Shown here piece after piece: positions 18,093 through 25,953 of a stretch of 64,000 bases of DNA. The stretch spans positions 2,852,001-2,916,000 of the forward strand of contig CBDBJR010000002.1 of the NCBI GenBank assembly GCA_965206445.1, written 5' to 3'. Every line of letters begins with the position of its first letter. Within the stretch, counting starts at the first letter, position 1. The notes under the pieces were generated by a model. That model had not been told where the DNA came from, searched no databases, and worked only from the letters and a program-made list of their open reading frames with translations. Position numbers and translations under genes: made by a program. This DNA comes from CBDBJR01 sp965206445 (GTDB taxonomy: Bacteria > Pseudomonadota > Gammaproteobacteria > Arenicellales > Poriferihabitantaceae).

Positions 18093-19077
18093 TGTTCGTA
18101 GTGGCCGCTTTGGATGTTACTTTCAACTGCTTGCGCCACTGCCTGATTTTTCTCTCAGTTACTGTTCGGGCGTTGTCTTGTTGCCTGTCGAGAACAGCAC
18201 GGCGATATACGTCGCAACAAAATTCTTCTACTGCGGAAAAAGAGTCAAACCCGACTTTTTCAACAATTGTTCTGGCAGACAGGCCGAAATTGAGCGGAAT
18301 TTGTGTTTGATAATTTTCAATAAACTCGACCAGTTGTTTTTTGGTTGGGCACGGCATTTCGAGCCGAATCTGAAAACGGCGCCACACAGCGGAGTCGAGC
18401 AATTGCGCGTGATTGCTGGCTACCACCACAACCGTGTAACTGGGCAATGCATCGATTTGCAACAACAGGGAACTGACAACCCGCTTTATTTCACCAGTTT
18501 CATGGGTATCCCCGCGTTCTTTCCCCACAACATCGAATTCATCAAAGAAGAGAACACACCTCTGTTGACGAGCATAGTCAAAAATCTTTTGTAACCGAGA
18601 AGCCGTCTCCCCCAGGAAGCTACCAATCAAGCCTTCATAGCGGACTATCAGCAAAGGTGTCATTAATTCATTCGCCAGAACTTCCGCCAAGGTGGTTTTA
18701 CCATTTCCCGGTGGACCTATCAGCATAATACGATTGCGAGGGGACAAGCCGTAACTTTTGAGCAAATCCACCCGGAGATATTCCTCGGCAAGCTCTTTGA
18801 TGACATCCCGATTTTGCTCACTTAGCGTTATTTCTGATAGCCGTCGCTCGGGTGTTCGATGGTGGAGGAGATGGGAAATACTGTTATCCAAAATACGTCT
18901 TGGGATGAGATGCGTTTGGCCATTCTCTCGCATAGCCGAAGCCAGGCGATCCGCAAGGACGTGATGTTTCTTTTCTCGCTCCTCTGCGATCATGCCTTCC
19001 ACAGCTTGACGAATACCAGGATCATCCCTTTTGCAGGATGCTTTTACCAACCTAATAAGTAAATCTGCTCTGGCCAT
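18085..19077 (-). CDS. ietA: IetA-like AAA ATPase (cargo 2, first gene)
   Basis: This 330-residue classical AAA ATPase has Walker A GPPGNGKT at 121-128, Walker B VLFFDEFD near 165-172, sensor 1 VVVVASNH and an arginine-finger segment (SAVWRRF). The helical N-terminal 90 residues probably bind substrate or partner. With the following protease it forms an IetAS-type pair; the ATPase is presumed to recognise or unfold what the protease cuts. Its ATG shares bases with the stop of chimeric ORF 1 (TGATG), so translation is likely coupled to the chimera. Confidence 0.85.
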   Translation of the reverse strand: MARADLLIRLVKASCKRDDPGIRQAVEGMIAEEREKKHHVLADRLASAMRENGQTHLIPRRILDNSISHLLHHRTPERRLSEITLSEQNRDVIKELAEEYLRVDLLKSYGLSPRNRIMLIGPPGNGKTTLAEVLANELMTPLLIVRYEGLIGSFLGETASRLQKIFDYARQQRCVLFFDEFDVVGKERGDTHETGEIKRVVSSLLLQIDALPSYTVVVVASNHAQLLDSAVWRRFQIRLEMPCPTKKQLVEFIENYQTQIPLNFGLSARTIVEKVGFDSFSAVEEFCCDVYRRAVLDRQQDNARTVTERKIRQWRKQLKVTSKAATTNNG

Positions 19078-19616
19078 CAGGACACCTCAACCACCTTCAA
19101 ACTCTCAATCCCTCTATCATCCACTATCTTAACCGCAATCCTGCTATTCTTCCCAAGCTCAAACGGCAGCGGCTGCGTTCTCTTGTATGCTTCTATCATA
19201 TCCTCATCTATCTCTGCTTTCAAGTTTTTAGCGAACTTTGCCCATCCGTCGTTGCTGTCCGCCATTGAGAAGAATGCCTGGCTCGGATACAGGCTCCTGT
19301 CGTCGCAGTCCGTGTCCAGCATCCAGGCGGCTATTCTATTTGCATCATCGGATTCAAGCTTGCCGGTTTTGGTAACGCCGGTAATCCCCGGATAGCCCGC
19401 CTCGCGCCAGTCAGCAACCCGCTGGCGGATTTGATTCGCAAGCGACAGAGGTTTGAAAATTTCTTTCTCCCGATGAGGTCTCGCTTGAGGGGCGGAAACC
19501 ATATATCCGGCTTGATGGCGACCTTCTGCAAGCCCAAGGGGTTCTCCGTATTGCCAGCTCTTCAATTGTTCGGAAGGAACGGAGTAGGGGAAATTGATGA
19601 TGAAGGAAGTACTCAT
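19077..19616 (-). CDS. Chimeric Res-N/Mod-C ORF (junction 1)
   Basis: This intact 179-residue frame begins FIINFPYSVPSEQLKSW, a diverged Res N-terminus, and continues to GYPGITGVTKT. There it switches to the Mod C-terminal segment (GKLESDDANRIAAWML to GIESLKVVEV). The switch lies at the word gttttggta, 19366-19374. The ATG overlaps the stop of the upstream nuclease-like gene (ATGA) and its own stop overlaps the ietA start. It has diverged clearly from chimera 2 in the Res part but remains open, which would be consistent with selection or with recent origin. Confidence 0.8.
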   Translation of the reverse strand: MSTSFIINFPYSVPSEQLKSWQYGEPLGLAEGRHQAGYMVSAPQARPHREKEIFKPLSLANQIRQRVADWREAGYPGITGVTKTGKLESDDANRIAAWMLDTDCDDRSLYPSQAFFSMADSNDGWAKFAKNLKAEIDEDMIEAYKRTQPLPFELGKNSRIAVKIVDDRGIESLKVVEVS

Positions 19617-20140
19617 TGTAGGAATTTGAATGGGATTTCTGAAACAGAATAGATGATTTTGAATTGTTTATCTCCGTATGGAAATATTTCGGAAAATTCA
19701 GATTTTACTTTTTGTTTATCAAGGCGATGGGATGATCTTTTTGCAATAATGGTAAAGTACGAGTTGGTTTTCTTATTCCTGTTAAAATGGATATTTACCA
19801 TAGAAACAATATAATCCCAGATTGGAATAGTATGAAGAATTTGAGAAGCTGCACTCTCTTTTTGCTTCTGACCAAGAGATTCTTTCATTTCAATGAAATA
19901 AATATCGATACAGTCATTATGTTCAATCAGTATCAAATTGTCGCAAGATCTGAATAAGCCTTTCTTTTCGCTTGCCATTCCCAAATGAGCACTTCCTGAC
20001 GGAACATTAACTATGATTCCGTGTTCTGGCAGTTTCGTTAAATCGACTGTCATGCCAGAATCTAAATCCTCGAGTGTTGATTGGTCTTTTGTTTCGTTCC
20101 AATGATCCCCAAGTATAATTATCTTTACACATTCAATCAT
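19613..20140 (-). CDS. Small nuclease-like protein (cargo 1, second gene)
   Basis: The 175-residue protein shows a plausible PD-(D/E)XK core: Asp67 in CDNLILIEH, then Glu84-x-Lys86 in YFIEMKESLG, followed by Gln100 in ESAASQIL. This spacing resembles restriction-type nucleases, but I cannot name a family. The start overlaps the end of the upstream ATPase gene by 8 bases. Pairing of a RecF/OLD-type ATPase with a nuclease-like protein is a common defence design (for example Septu and Gabija), though it matches neither specifically. The nuclease role is inference. Confidence 0.5.
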   Translation of the reverse strand: MIECVKIIILGDHWNETKDQSTLEDLDSGMTVDLTKLPEHGIIVNVPSGSAHLGMASEKKGLFRSCDNLILIEHNDCIDIYFIEMKESLGQKQKESAASQILHTIPIWDYIVSMVNIHFNRNKKTNSYFTIIAKRSSHRLDKQKVKSEFSEIFPYGDKQFKIIYSVSEIPFKFLQ

Positions 20141-21545
20141 CTTGTGAGTCGTCCGATTTTTTTAACAAATATAAATCGTTTGATATTCTGTTGATTTTGT
20201 CAATGGCGTCATCAAAAACAGGCATATCAATTCCTCTTTCATCTACTTCGCACGGTTGCAGTGTTCCATCTTTGCATATGTATGCTTTTACTGATTTCGG
20301 ATTCAAACAATCATCTTCTGTATAATCTTTTTTGTTCGTTTTTAAAAACCTATCCTTACCTTCAAAATCTCCATTCAGCATAATTAAGTTGTTAATCTCT
20401 TTAATCATATAATCACTGTGAGTGGTTATGAGAACTTTCAATCCAGATTTGACACAAAACACCAAAAGCCGTGCCATCAGAATCTGATTTGTTGGACTAA
20501 GATGACTCTCAGGTTCATCAATAATAAGAAGCTGTCCTTCTTTTGCAACATGCTTAAGATAGAAATATAAATCTGAAACTCCTCGCACTGATGAAGATGC
20601 CAGATGCAGTGGTATATCAAATCTATCGGCTTTTCTTTTCTTTGAAATGAATCGAATTTCATCGTTTTTGAGTTTGTAATATCCATCCATTATTTTATCT
20701 GTTGAATGAAATTTATCTGTTTGCAGCTCACTTTTCCGCTTCTGTATTCTTGCCAAATCTCTAGTGAAATCTATATTGTCTTTTATGGGTTGTGCATATC
20801 GAGCACTCTCTCTCTCAAGAAATACGAAAGGATTAAATTCTTTCTTATCTGACAACTTCTGTAATTCCTCAACCAGTTTGTTTTTGGTAAAGTCCAGCTC
20901 TTTGTAAAAAAGTGAAATGCCAAACCTTTCCGCAGATAGAATAAATGCCTCAGGAAAATATCTTTGCGTCATCCTTATCAATGAAAGATATACCCCTCTT
21001 ATAATAGCTTTAGATGGAAATTCAATATTTTCAGAGTTATAGAGTTCAAATATCAGTTCTCTATCTTCAAAATAAGATTTTAGAGATACCCCACCTCTTC
21101 TAGCACCATGAATGTATATATTATTTGCTATTGGCACATCTTCATTTTCAACTTTGAAAGAAAATTGAGCACCTTCAAATTCATCCTTGGGAGAGCTAAA
21201 AACATCACTGAGGAGATCAGAAGAAAAGTCCAAAGATTTTTTTTGTATTATAATTTTATGTAATTCCTTATATTCTTTATCACTTATGCGTATATTTCCT
21301 TTTTTTTCTATTTGAGTAGCAAGCTTTTTTACTTTATCATTCAATTCATCAGGATAAATTTTTCCTCTTCTCGTAAAATGATGAAAATCTAAATATGCCC
21401 TTCTGAAAAATTCTAAAAACCCATACAAGGTATAAACCAAATAGGTTTTTCCTGTATTGTTTTGTCCGGCAATAATAGTCAAGTCGCCCAGTTCCAGTTC
21501 AGCTTTTTCGATCGGGCCTATCTTCTCGAATGTTGCTTTAATCAT
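20133..21545 (-). CDS. AAA/ABC-type ATPase (cargo 1, first gene)
   Basis: This 470-residue ATPase belongs to the RecF/OLD/AAA_15-21 style. Walker A GQNNTGKT is at 27-34, a signature-like SSSVRGVSDL precedes Walker B LLIIDEPESHLSP, and the H-loop is TTHSDYMI. The central region is charged and helical rather than a long coiled coil. The ATG overlaps the mod stop (ATGA), so it is translated with the methylase. Base composition is markedly AT-richer than the housekeeping genes, which suggests transfer. The specific family (for example PARIS AriA-like) could not be decided. Confidence 0.75.
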   Translation of the reverse strand: MIKATFEKIGPIEKAELELGDLTIIAGQNNTGKTYLVYTLYGFLEFFRRAYLDFHHFTRRGKIYPDELNDKVKKLATQIEKKGNIRISDKEYKELHKIIIQKKSLDFSSDLLSDVFSSPKDEFEGAQFSFKVENEDVPIANNIYIHGARRGGVSLKSYFEDRELIFELYNSENIEFPSKAIIRGVYLSLIRMTQRYFPEAFILSAERFGISLFYKELDFTKNKLVEELQKLSDKKEFNPFVFLERESARYAQPIKDNIDFTRDLARIQKRKSELQTDKFHSTDKIMDGYYKLKNDEIRFISKKRKADRFDIPLHLASSSVRGVSDLYFYLKHVAKEGQLLIIDEPESHLSPTNQILMARLLVFCVKSGLKVLITTHSDYMIKEINNLIMLNGDFEGKDRFLKTNKKDYTEDDCLNPKSVKAYICKDGTLQPCEVDERGIDMPVFDDAIDKINRISNDLYLLKKSDDSQDD

Positions 21546-24013
21546 CTTACCTTTGCCTCCACAATCTCAACCACCTTCAAACTCTCAATCCCCCTATCAT
21601 CCACGATCTTAACCGCAATCCGGCTGTTTTTCCCACGCTCAAACGGCAGCGACTGCGCTCCCTTGTATGCTTCTATCAACTCATCATCTATCTCTGCTTT
21701 CAAGTTTTTAGCGAGCTTTGCCCAGCCGCCTTTGCTATCCGCCATGGGAAAAAAGACCTGACTCGGATACAGGCTCCTGCCGTCGTAGTCCGTGTCCAGC
21801 ATCCAGACGGCTATTTTGTTTGCATCGCCGGATTCAAGCTCGCCGGTTTTGGTGTTGAAATAGTCGAAACCGCGCACCGAGACGCTAATTTTGCCTTTGT
21901 TTTCACCCTCGGAAATGTACTCTACCGCCACATCCGGCTGTCCGACCAGCCAGAAACTCTCATTGCTGGAGCGTTTCTTCTTTAAGTCTTCGGTTTGCAT
22001 ATCGGCGTTCATCTGCGCTTTGAGTAAAGTCATTCCCGCTGTTTCAGGTGGGATGCCGTCGATGTCTTTTGCCGCTTCGGGGTCGAATTGAAATGCCGCG
22101 AAGATGAGAATTTCAGGGCGTGGTTTCAGTATATGCGCCTCTTCCCAGGCCCGCTCAACCTGTCGTTGTTCGAGCGGGGCGTGTTCGGGTCCGAAGGAAA
22201 TTACGGCTCGGCGGGGTGTATGCGCCGTTGCCGCATCTCTTATTTCGTCTTTTCCCGAGTCATCCGGTTTGGTTTCGGCATCCGCGTGCAGCCATCGGCA
22301 GGGGATCGGTTCAACGCGGGAGAAAGTAACGCGCTGTCCGCTTTTTCCGCGAATGCCGGTTTTCAGGAGTTCGTCGCGCCATTCATGCTGGCGCAGGGTT
22401 TCACCGGAGCGGGCGACGGTTTCATCCGCAGTGACGGGTTCCGGTTCAGTGGTGTTATCGATTGGTTGAACGGTTGGGGCAGGTACGGCTTCGGTGGTGA
22501 AAGGGCCGGTTACTCTTGCTCGCTTTGGGTCTTTGAGTGGTTGGTCGAAAAGAGTTTCTGTTCCGGGTGGCTCATTGTTGACGATGGATTTCAACGTGAT
22601 GTGCGGGATTTTTTTGTATTCAAAACCGCTGCCGACGCCCTCATCGGGATAGGCTAGTTTGTAATAGTCGAAGGTTGCCGTCATCAGGCGTTGTTTGGCA
22701 AGGGCAAGGGCTACGCGGGAGGTGTCGCAGGTTATCCAGCGTCTGCCCCATTGTTCGGCGACATTGGCGGTGGTGCCACTGCCACAGGTTGGGTCAAAGA
22801 CGAGGTCACCGGGGTCGGTGGCCATTAAGATGCAACGCTGGAGGACTTTTGTGGTAGTTTGGACCACATAATGTTTTTCCGGCTCTCCCCACGTGTCGTC
22901 CCAAGCAGTAGTTAGAATTTTACATGGAAAATCAGCTGAATACCGTTTATATCGCACATCTGACTTAAAACCGATGAGTCGATTTTGCTTTTCCAGAATA
23001 CGTAATCCATTAATTCCGGTTGCCCAGTGCATATGAGATGGCGGCGAGTATGTTTTACCCTTAAATTCAAAGTCAAAACTTAATCCTTTGCTGTATCCAG
23101 GTCTGTATAAACGAACTGGTTCAAATTCTTTTTGCTTGCTAGTATCCAAATTCAAATAAAGTTGTCGATATTTTGTTGTTTTCTCATCTTTTCCATACCA
23201 AATGATATTATCAGTTGTATTGTCTAAGAACTTCCCACCACGCACACCAAAAACTTTGTACGCAATATTAGCGATACGATTTTTGCAACCAAACACCTCA
23301 TCCATAATCTCCCGCACATGATGCACATTCTCATCCGAAATCTGCACAAACACACTTCCACTATCCGCCAACAACTCCCTCGCCAGCAACAAGCGGTCGC
23401 GCATATACGACAGATACGAATGAATGCCCAACTCCCAGGTATCCCGAAATGCTTTAATAGTTTCCGGCTCGGCGGTTAAATCTTCATCCTTGCCATCCTT
23501 CACATCCCGCTTATTCACAAACGGCTGAAAGTTACTGCCGTACTTAATCCCGTAAGGCGGGTCGATATACACGCACTGCACCTTCCCCGCCATATTCTCT
23601 TTTTGCAGCAGCGAGTTCATCACCAGCAGTGAATCACCGGCAATCAGGCGGTTGCTCCAGTTGTGGGCGTGCTTGTAAAATTCAATTTCCTGCCGCAGTG
23701 GAATGTCGCGCTCCGCTTCAAACAGGCTCGCCTGGCTATTATTGCCGTTGCGCTTTCTGACGGCTTCCATAATTGTGCGCGGGTCGATGCGTTCGTGAAC
23801 ATGCAGCGATTGGGTCGGCACGTCAAACGATGTGTGTTCGGCTTTGCCGGCCCATTGCAGTTGCGGGTCCAGGTGCGGGTCGTAGGCGTAGGTCTGTTTC
23901 TCGCCCTTGTCCGGGTCGGTGGTCGGATTGACCAGACCAACGGGCGGGTTGTTGGCCCGATCCTTTCCTGCATGGCCGTAGGACTCTATTTTGCGTTTTT
24001 TCTGTGGCGGCAA
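21542..24013 (-). CDS. mod: Type III-like N6-adenine/N4-cytosine DNA methyltransferase Mod
   Basis: The 823-residue protein has the beta-class order of methylase motifs: catalytic DPPY at 151-154 (VYIDPPYGIKYG), then the SAM-binding motif FDPTCGSGTT at 406-415. DPPY favours N6-adenine methylation. A C-terminal accessory region follows, whose last 87 residues recur in the chimeric ORFs. The start given is a TTG at 24013; the frame is open upstream to 24071 without a better codon, so the start is uncertain. It pairs with the BPTD_3080-type Res gene and heads the coupled gene series. Confidence 0.88.
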   Translation of the reverse strand: MPPQKKRKIESYGHAGKDRANNPPVGLVNPTTDPDKGEKQTYAYDPHLDPQLQWAGKAEHTSFDVPTQSLHVHERIDPRTIMEAVRKRNGNNSQASLFEAERDIPLRQEIEFYKHAHNWSNRLIAGDSLLVMNSLLQKENMAGKVQCVYIDPPYGIKYGSNFQPFVNKRDVKDGKDEDLTAEPETIKAFRDTWELGIHSYLSYMRDRLLLARELLADSGSVFVQISDENVHHVREIMDEVFGCKNRIANIAYKVFGVRGGKFLDNTTDNIIWYGKDEKTTKYRQLYLNLDTSKQKEFEPVRLYRPGYSKGLSFDFEFKGKTYSPPSHMHWATGINGLRILEKQNRLIGFKSDVRYKRYSADFPCKILTTAWDDTWGEPEKHYVVQTTTKVLQRCILMATDPGDLVFDPTCGSGTTANVAEQWGRRWITCDTSRVALALAKQRLMTATFDYYKLAYPDEGVGSGFEYKKIPHITLKSIVNNEPPGTETLFDQPLKDPKRARVTGPFTTEAVPAPTVQPIDNTTEPEPVTADETVARSGETLRQHEWRDELLKTGIRGKSGQRVTFSRVEPIPCRWLHADAETKPDDSGKDEIRDAATAHTPRRAVISFGPEHAPLEQRQVERAWEEAHILKPRPEILIFAAFQFDPEAAKDIDGIPPETAGMTLLKAQMNADMQTEDLKKKRSSNESFWLVGQPDVAVEYISEGENKGKISVSVRGFDYFNTKTGELESGDANKIAVWMLDTDYDGRSLYPSQVFFPMADSKGGWAKLAKNLKAEIDDELIEAYKGAQSLPFERGKNSRIAVKIVDDRGIESLKVVEIVEAKVR
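21545..21854 (-). repeat. mod 3' segment repeated in the chimeric ORFs
   Basis: The segment encodes TKTGELESGDANKIAVWMLD to the end of Mod. Related copies form the second halves of the ORFs at 19374-19077 and 15317-15005, and a shortened copy lies at 13675-13442. All copies share orientation. Similarity begins at gttttggtg, 21846-21854, the word shared with res. Each intact copy ends in a stop codon that overlaps the start of a different cargo gene. Confidence 0.85.
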
Positions 24014-24283
24014 GACGGTAACCTGCGCTGGTTTGGGCGTTACAACAACCGGGGTTTCAGTTGCCGGATACTACCATAAAAGCGCTCTCATTGACGACGG
24101 CACGGGCTTTTTCGCCGCCGACAATGCCGACGTTTTTCCACGGCTTTATCCGGGAAATCTGCACGTCTTCAAGCTCAGCGGGCAGAAAACAGCCCGCCGG
24201 TACGGGTATTAAAGAATCATTTTAATCTCTTTGCCGAGCAGGTACAATCGGCCCACCTGCACTCCCCGCACTGACCGAAGACC
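24014..24283. other. Intergenic region between mod and the HAD gene
   Basis: About 270 bases separate the divergently transcribed mod and HAD genes. A plus-strand frame ending at 24212 (IDDGTGFFAADNADVFPRLYPG) might be the tail of a gene displaced when the island arrived, but I do not recognise it. A TACAAT at 24243-24248 could be the -10 element for the HAD gene. No clear promoter for mod was found. Confidence 0.3.
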
Positions 24284-24958
24284 ATGCCGCAATCGATAAC
24301 CGCCGCAGGCTGCCTGTTCGATATGGACGGCCTGCTGCTGGATACGGAGCCACTGTACACCGAGGCCACGCAAAGCATCATCGGGCGCTACGGCCACACG
24401 TATGACTGGCACCTCAAAAGCAATATGATAGGGCGCCCGGCGCTGGATTCGGCGCGTTATCTGGTGCAGGCGCTGCAATTGCCGATGACGGCGGAGGACT
24501 ATTTGCAGCAGCGTAACGCCCTGCTGGTCCGCATGTTCGAGCAGTGCGGGCCGATGCCGGGGGCGCAAAGGCTGGTTCGGCATTTGCACCACCACGGCGT
24601 CCCGATGGCGCTCGCCACCAGCTCGGACAGCGTGCTGTATCAGGCCAAGACCCGTCGGCATCAGGACTGGTTTTGCTTGTTCGATACGATTATCAAAGGC
24701 GATGATGCGGCGCTCAAGCACGGCAAGCCGGCGCCGGATATTTTTCTGCTGGCGGCTGAGCGGATCGGCGTGCCTGCGGCCCGGGCGCTGGTGTTTGAAG
24801 ATGCGCCCTCCGGGTTGGCCGCCGGCATCGCGGCGCAGATGTCGGTGATTGCGGTGCCGGACCCGAATATGGACCGCCAGCGCTATCACGGGGCGGCTGA
24901 AATACTGTCGAGCCTGGCGCAGTTTCGACCCGAAGCCTACGGCCTGCCGGCCTTTTGA
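24284..24958 (+). CDS. HAD-superfamily phosphatase
   Basis: This 224-residue haloacid-dehalogenase-type phosphatase has motif I DMDGLLLDTEP (nucleophile Asp near residue 18), motif II ATSSDS and motif IV FEDAPSGLAAG, with a helical cap domain between motifs I and II. It resembles the beta-phosphoglucomutase/pseudouridine-phosphatase branch; the substrate cannot be told from sequence. Its stop overlaps a TTG upstream of the next gene, so the two may form an operon. Confidence 0.88.
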   Translation: MPQSITAAGCLFDMDGLLLDTEPLYTEATQSIIGRYGHTYDWHLKSNMIGRPALDSARYLVQALQLPMTAEDYLQQRNALLVRMFEQCGPMPGAQRLVRHLHHHGVPMALATSSDSVLYQAKTRRHQDWFCLFDTIIKGDDAALKHGKPAPDIFLLAAERIGVPAARALVFEDAPSGLAAGIAAQMSVIAVPDPNMDRQRYHGAAEILSSLAQFRPEAYGLPAF

Positions 24959-24984
24959 TCGACCACCAAACCGAGACCTTTCGC

Positions 24985-25539
24985 ATGAGCCTGCTACGAC
25001 TGCGCAAAATCCATAGCGTGCTGGAAGACATCTACCTTGATGCCGGCCGCAACGTCGCCCAACCCAACCGCAAAGTGACCGTGGCGGCGGTCATCGCCAA
25101 TCCTTTCGCCGGGCGCTACGTCAACGAGCTGGCGCCGCTGTATGAGCTGGGCCGTGAAATAGGCAGCTTGCTGGCCGACAAGGCGGTGGCGATACTGGGT
25201 GTAGAACCGCAGGCGGTAGAGGCCTACGGCAAGGGCGCGATTGTCGGTGTCGATGGGGAAATCGAACACGCCGCGGCGATTTTGCACCCGCGATTTGGCG
25301 CCCCCGTCAGGGCTGCGGTGGGGCAGGGGGATGACATTATCCCGTCCACCAAAAAAATCGGCGGCCCCGGTGCGGTGCTGGTGCTGCCGATTACCAATAA
25401 AAACCGTATCTGGGATTTCGACCGCATGGATGCGGCGGAGATAACGATACCGGATGCGCCAAAGTCGAATGAAATCGTCGTTGCGCTGTCGCTCGCGATT
25501 GGTGGGCGACCGCTGCACCGGACGAAAAAGGACGCTTGA
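24985..25539 (+). CDS. DUF1185 'amino acid synthesis' family protein
   Basis: From the ATG at 24985 this is a 184-residue protein of the DUF1185 family, with conserved stretches KVTVAAVIANPFAGRY, GKGAIVGVDGEIEHAAA and GPGAVLVLPITNKNRIWD. The family is labelled amino acid synthesis, but its reaction is not well established. A TTG-initiated form beginning at 24955 would overlap the HAD stop. It lies in a block with EthD-type and oxidative-demethylation genes, which hints at small-molecule catabolism. Confidence 0.8.
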   Translation: MSLLRLRKIHSVLEDIYLDAGRNVAQPNRKVTVAAVIANPFAGRYVNELAPLYELGREIGSLLADKAVAILGVEPQAVEAYGKGAIVGVDGEIEHAAAILHPRFGAPVRAAVGQGDDIIPSTKKIGGPGAVLVLPITNKNRIWDFDRMDAAEITIPDAPKSNEIVVALSLAIGGRPLHRTKKDA

Positions 25540-25631
25540 ATGCGGTTTTCAGCGGATGATTTGTCTCATTTCCAATGTGCTGAACGCACACCATTGTCCT
25601 GCCTGGGGGCCCTGACCGATGGATAAAAGCC

Positions 25632-25937
25632 ATGTATAAGGTCGTTATTCTGCTCAAACGCCGCGACGACATGACGGCGGCGGCATTCAAACACTGGTGG
25701 TTGCAGCAGCATGCGCCGTTGGCGCGGCAGTTGCCCGGCTTGCGGCAGGCCGTTTTCAATCTGGTTACCGGCGAGGATAACCCGGCATTTGACGGCATCT
25801 CGGAGCTGCGCTTCGACTCCCCGGGCGCGTTCGAGCAGGCGTATGCCAGCGACCTTGGGCAGCGGGTCGCGGCCGATTCGCGCGCGCATGTCAGTCAGCG
25901 CATCCGCCTGATTTGCGACCCGCACCCGGTGTTGTGA
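25632..25937 (+). CDS. EthD-domain protein
   Basis: This 101-residue protein has a ferredoxin-like alpha-beta fold in the EthD/Dabb style: MYKVVILLKRRDDM, the hallmark HWWLQQHAPLARQLPGL, and a C-terminal RIRLICDPHPVL. Such proteins often assist monooxygenases or act as small lyases; no active site can be assigned. It lies about 90 bases after the DUF1185 gene and converges on the dehydrogenase gene that follows. Confidence 0.8.
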   Translation: MYKVVILLKRRDDMTAAAFKHWWLQQHAPLARQLPGLRQAVFNLVTGEDNPAFDGISELRFDSPGAFEQAYASDLGQRVAADSRAHVSQRIRLICDPHPVL

Positions 25938-25953
25938 GGGTGCTCGGCGCCGG

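Noticed and set aside
9294..24013. Simple tandem duplication of a whole restriction system
   Set aside because: Only the end of mod and the start of res are repeated; methylase and helicase cores are single copy, and each cargo differs.
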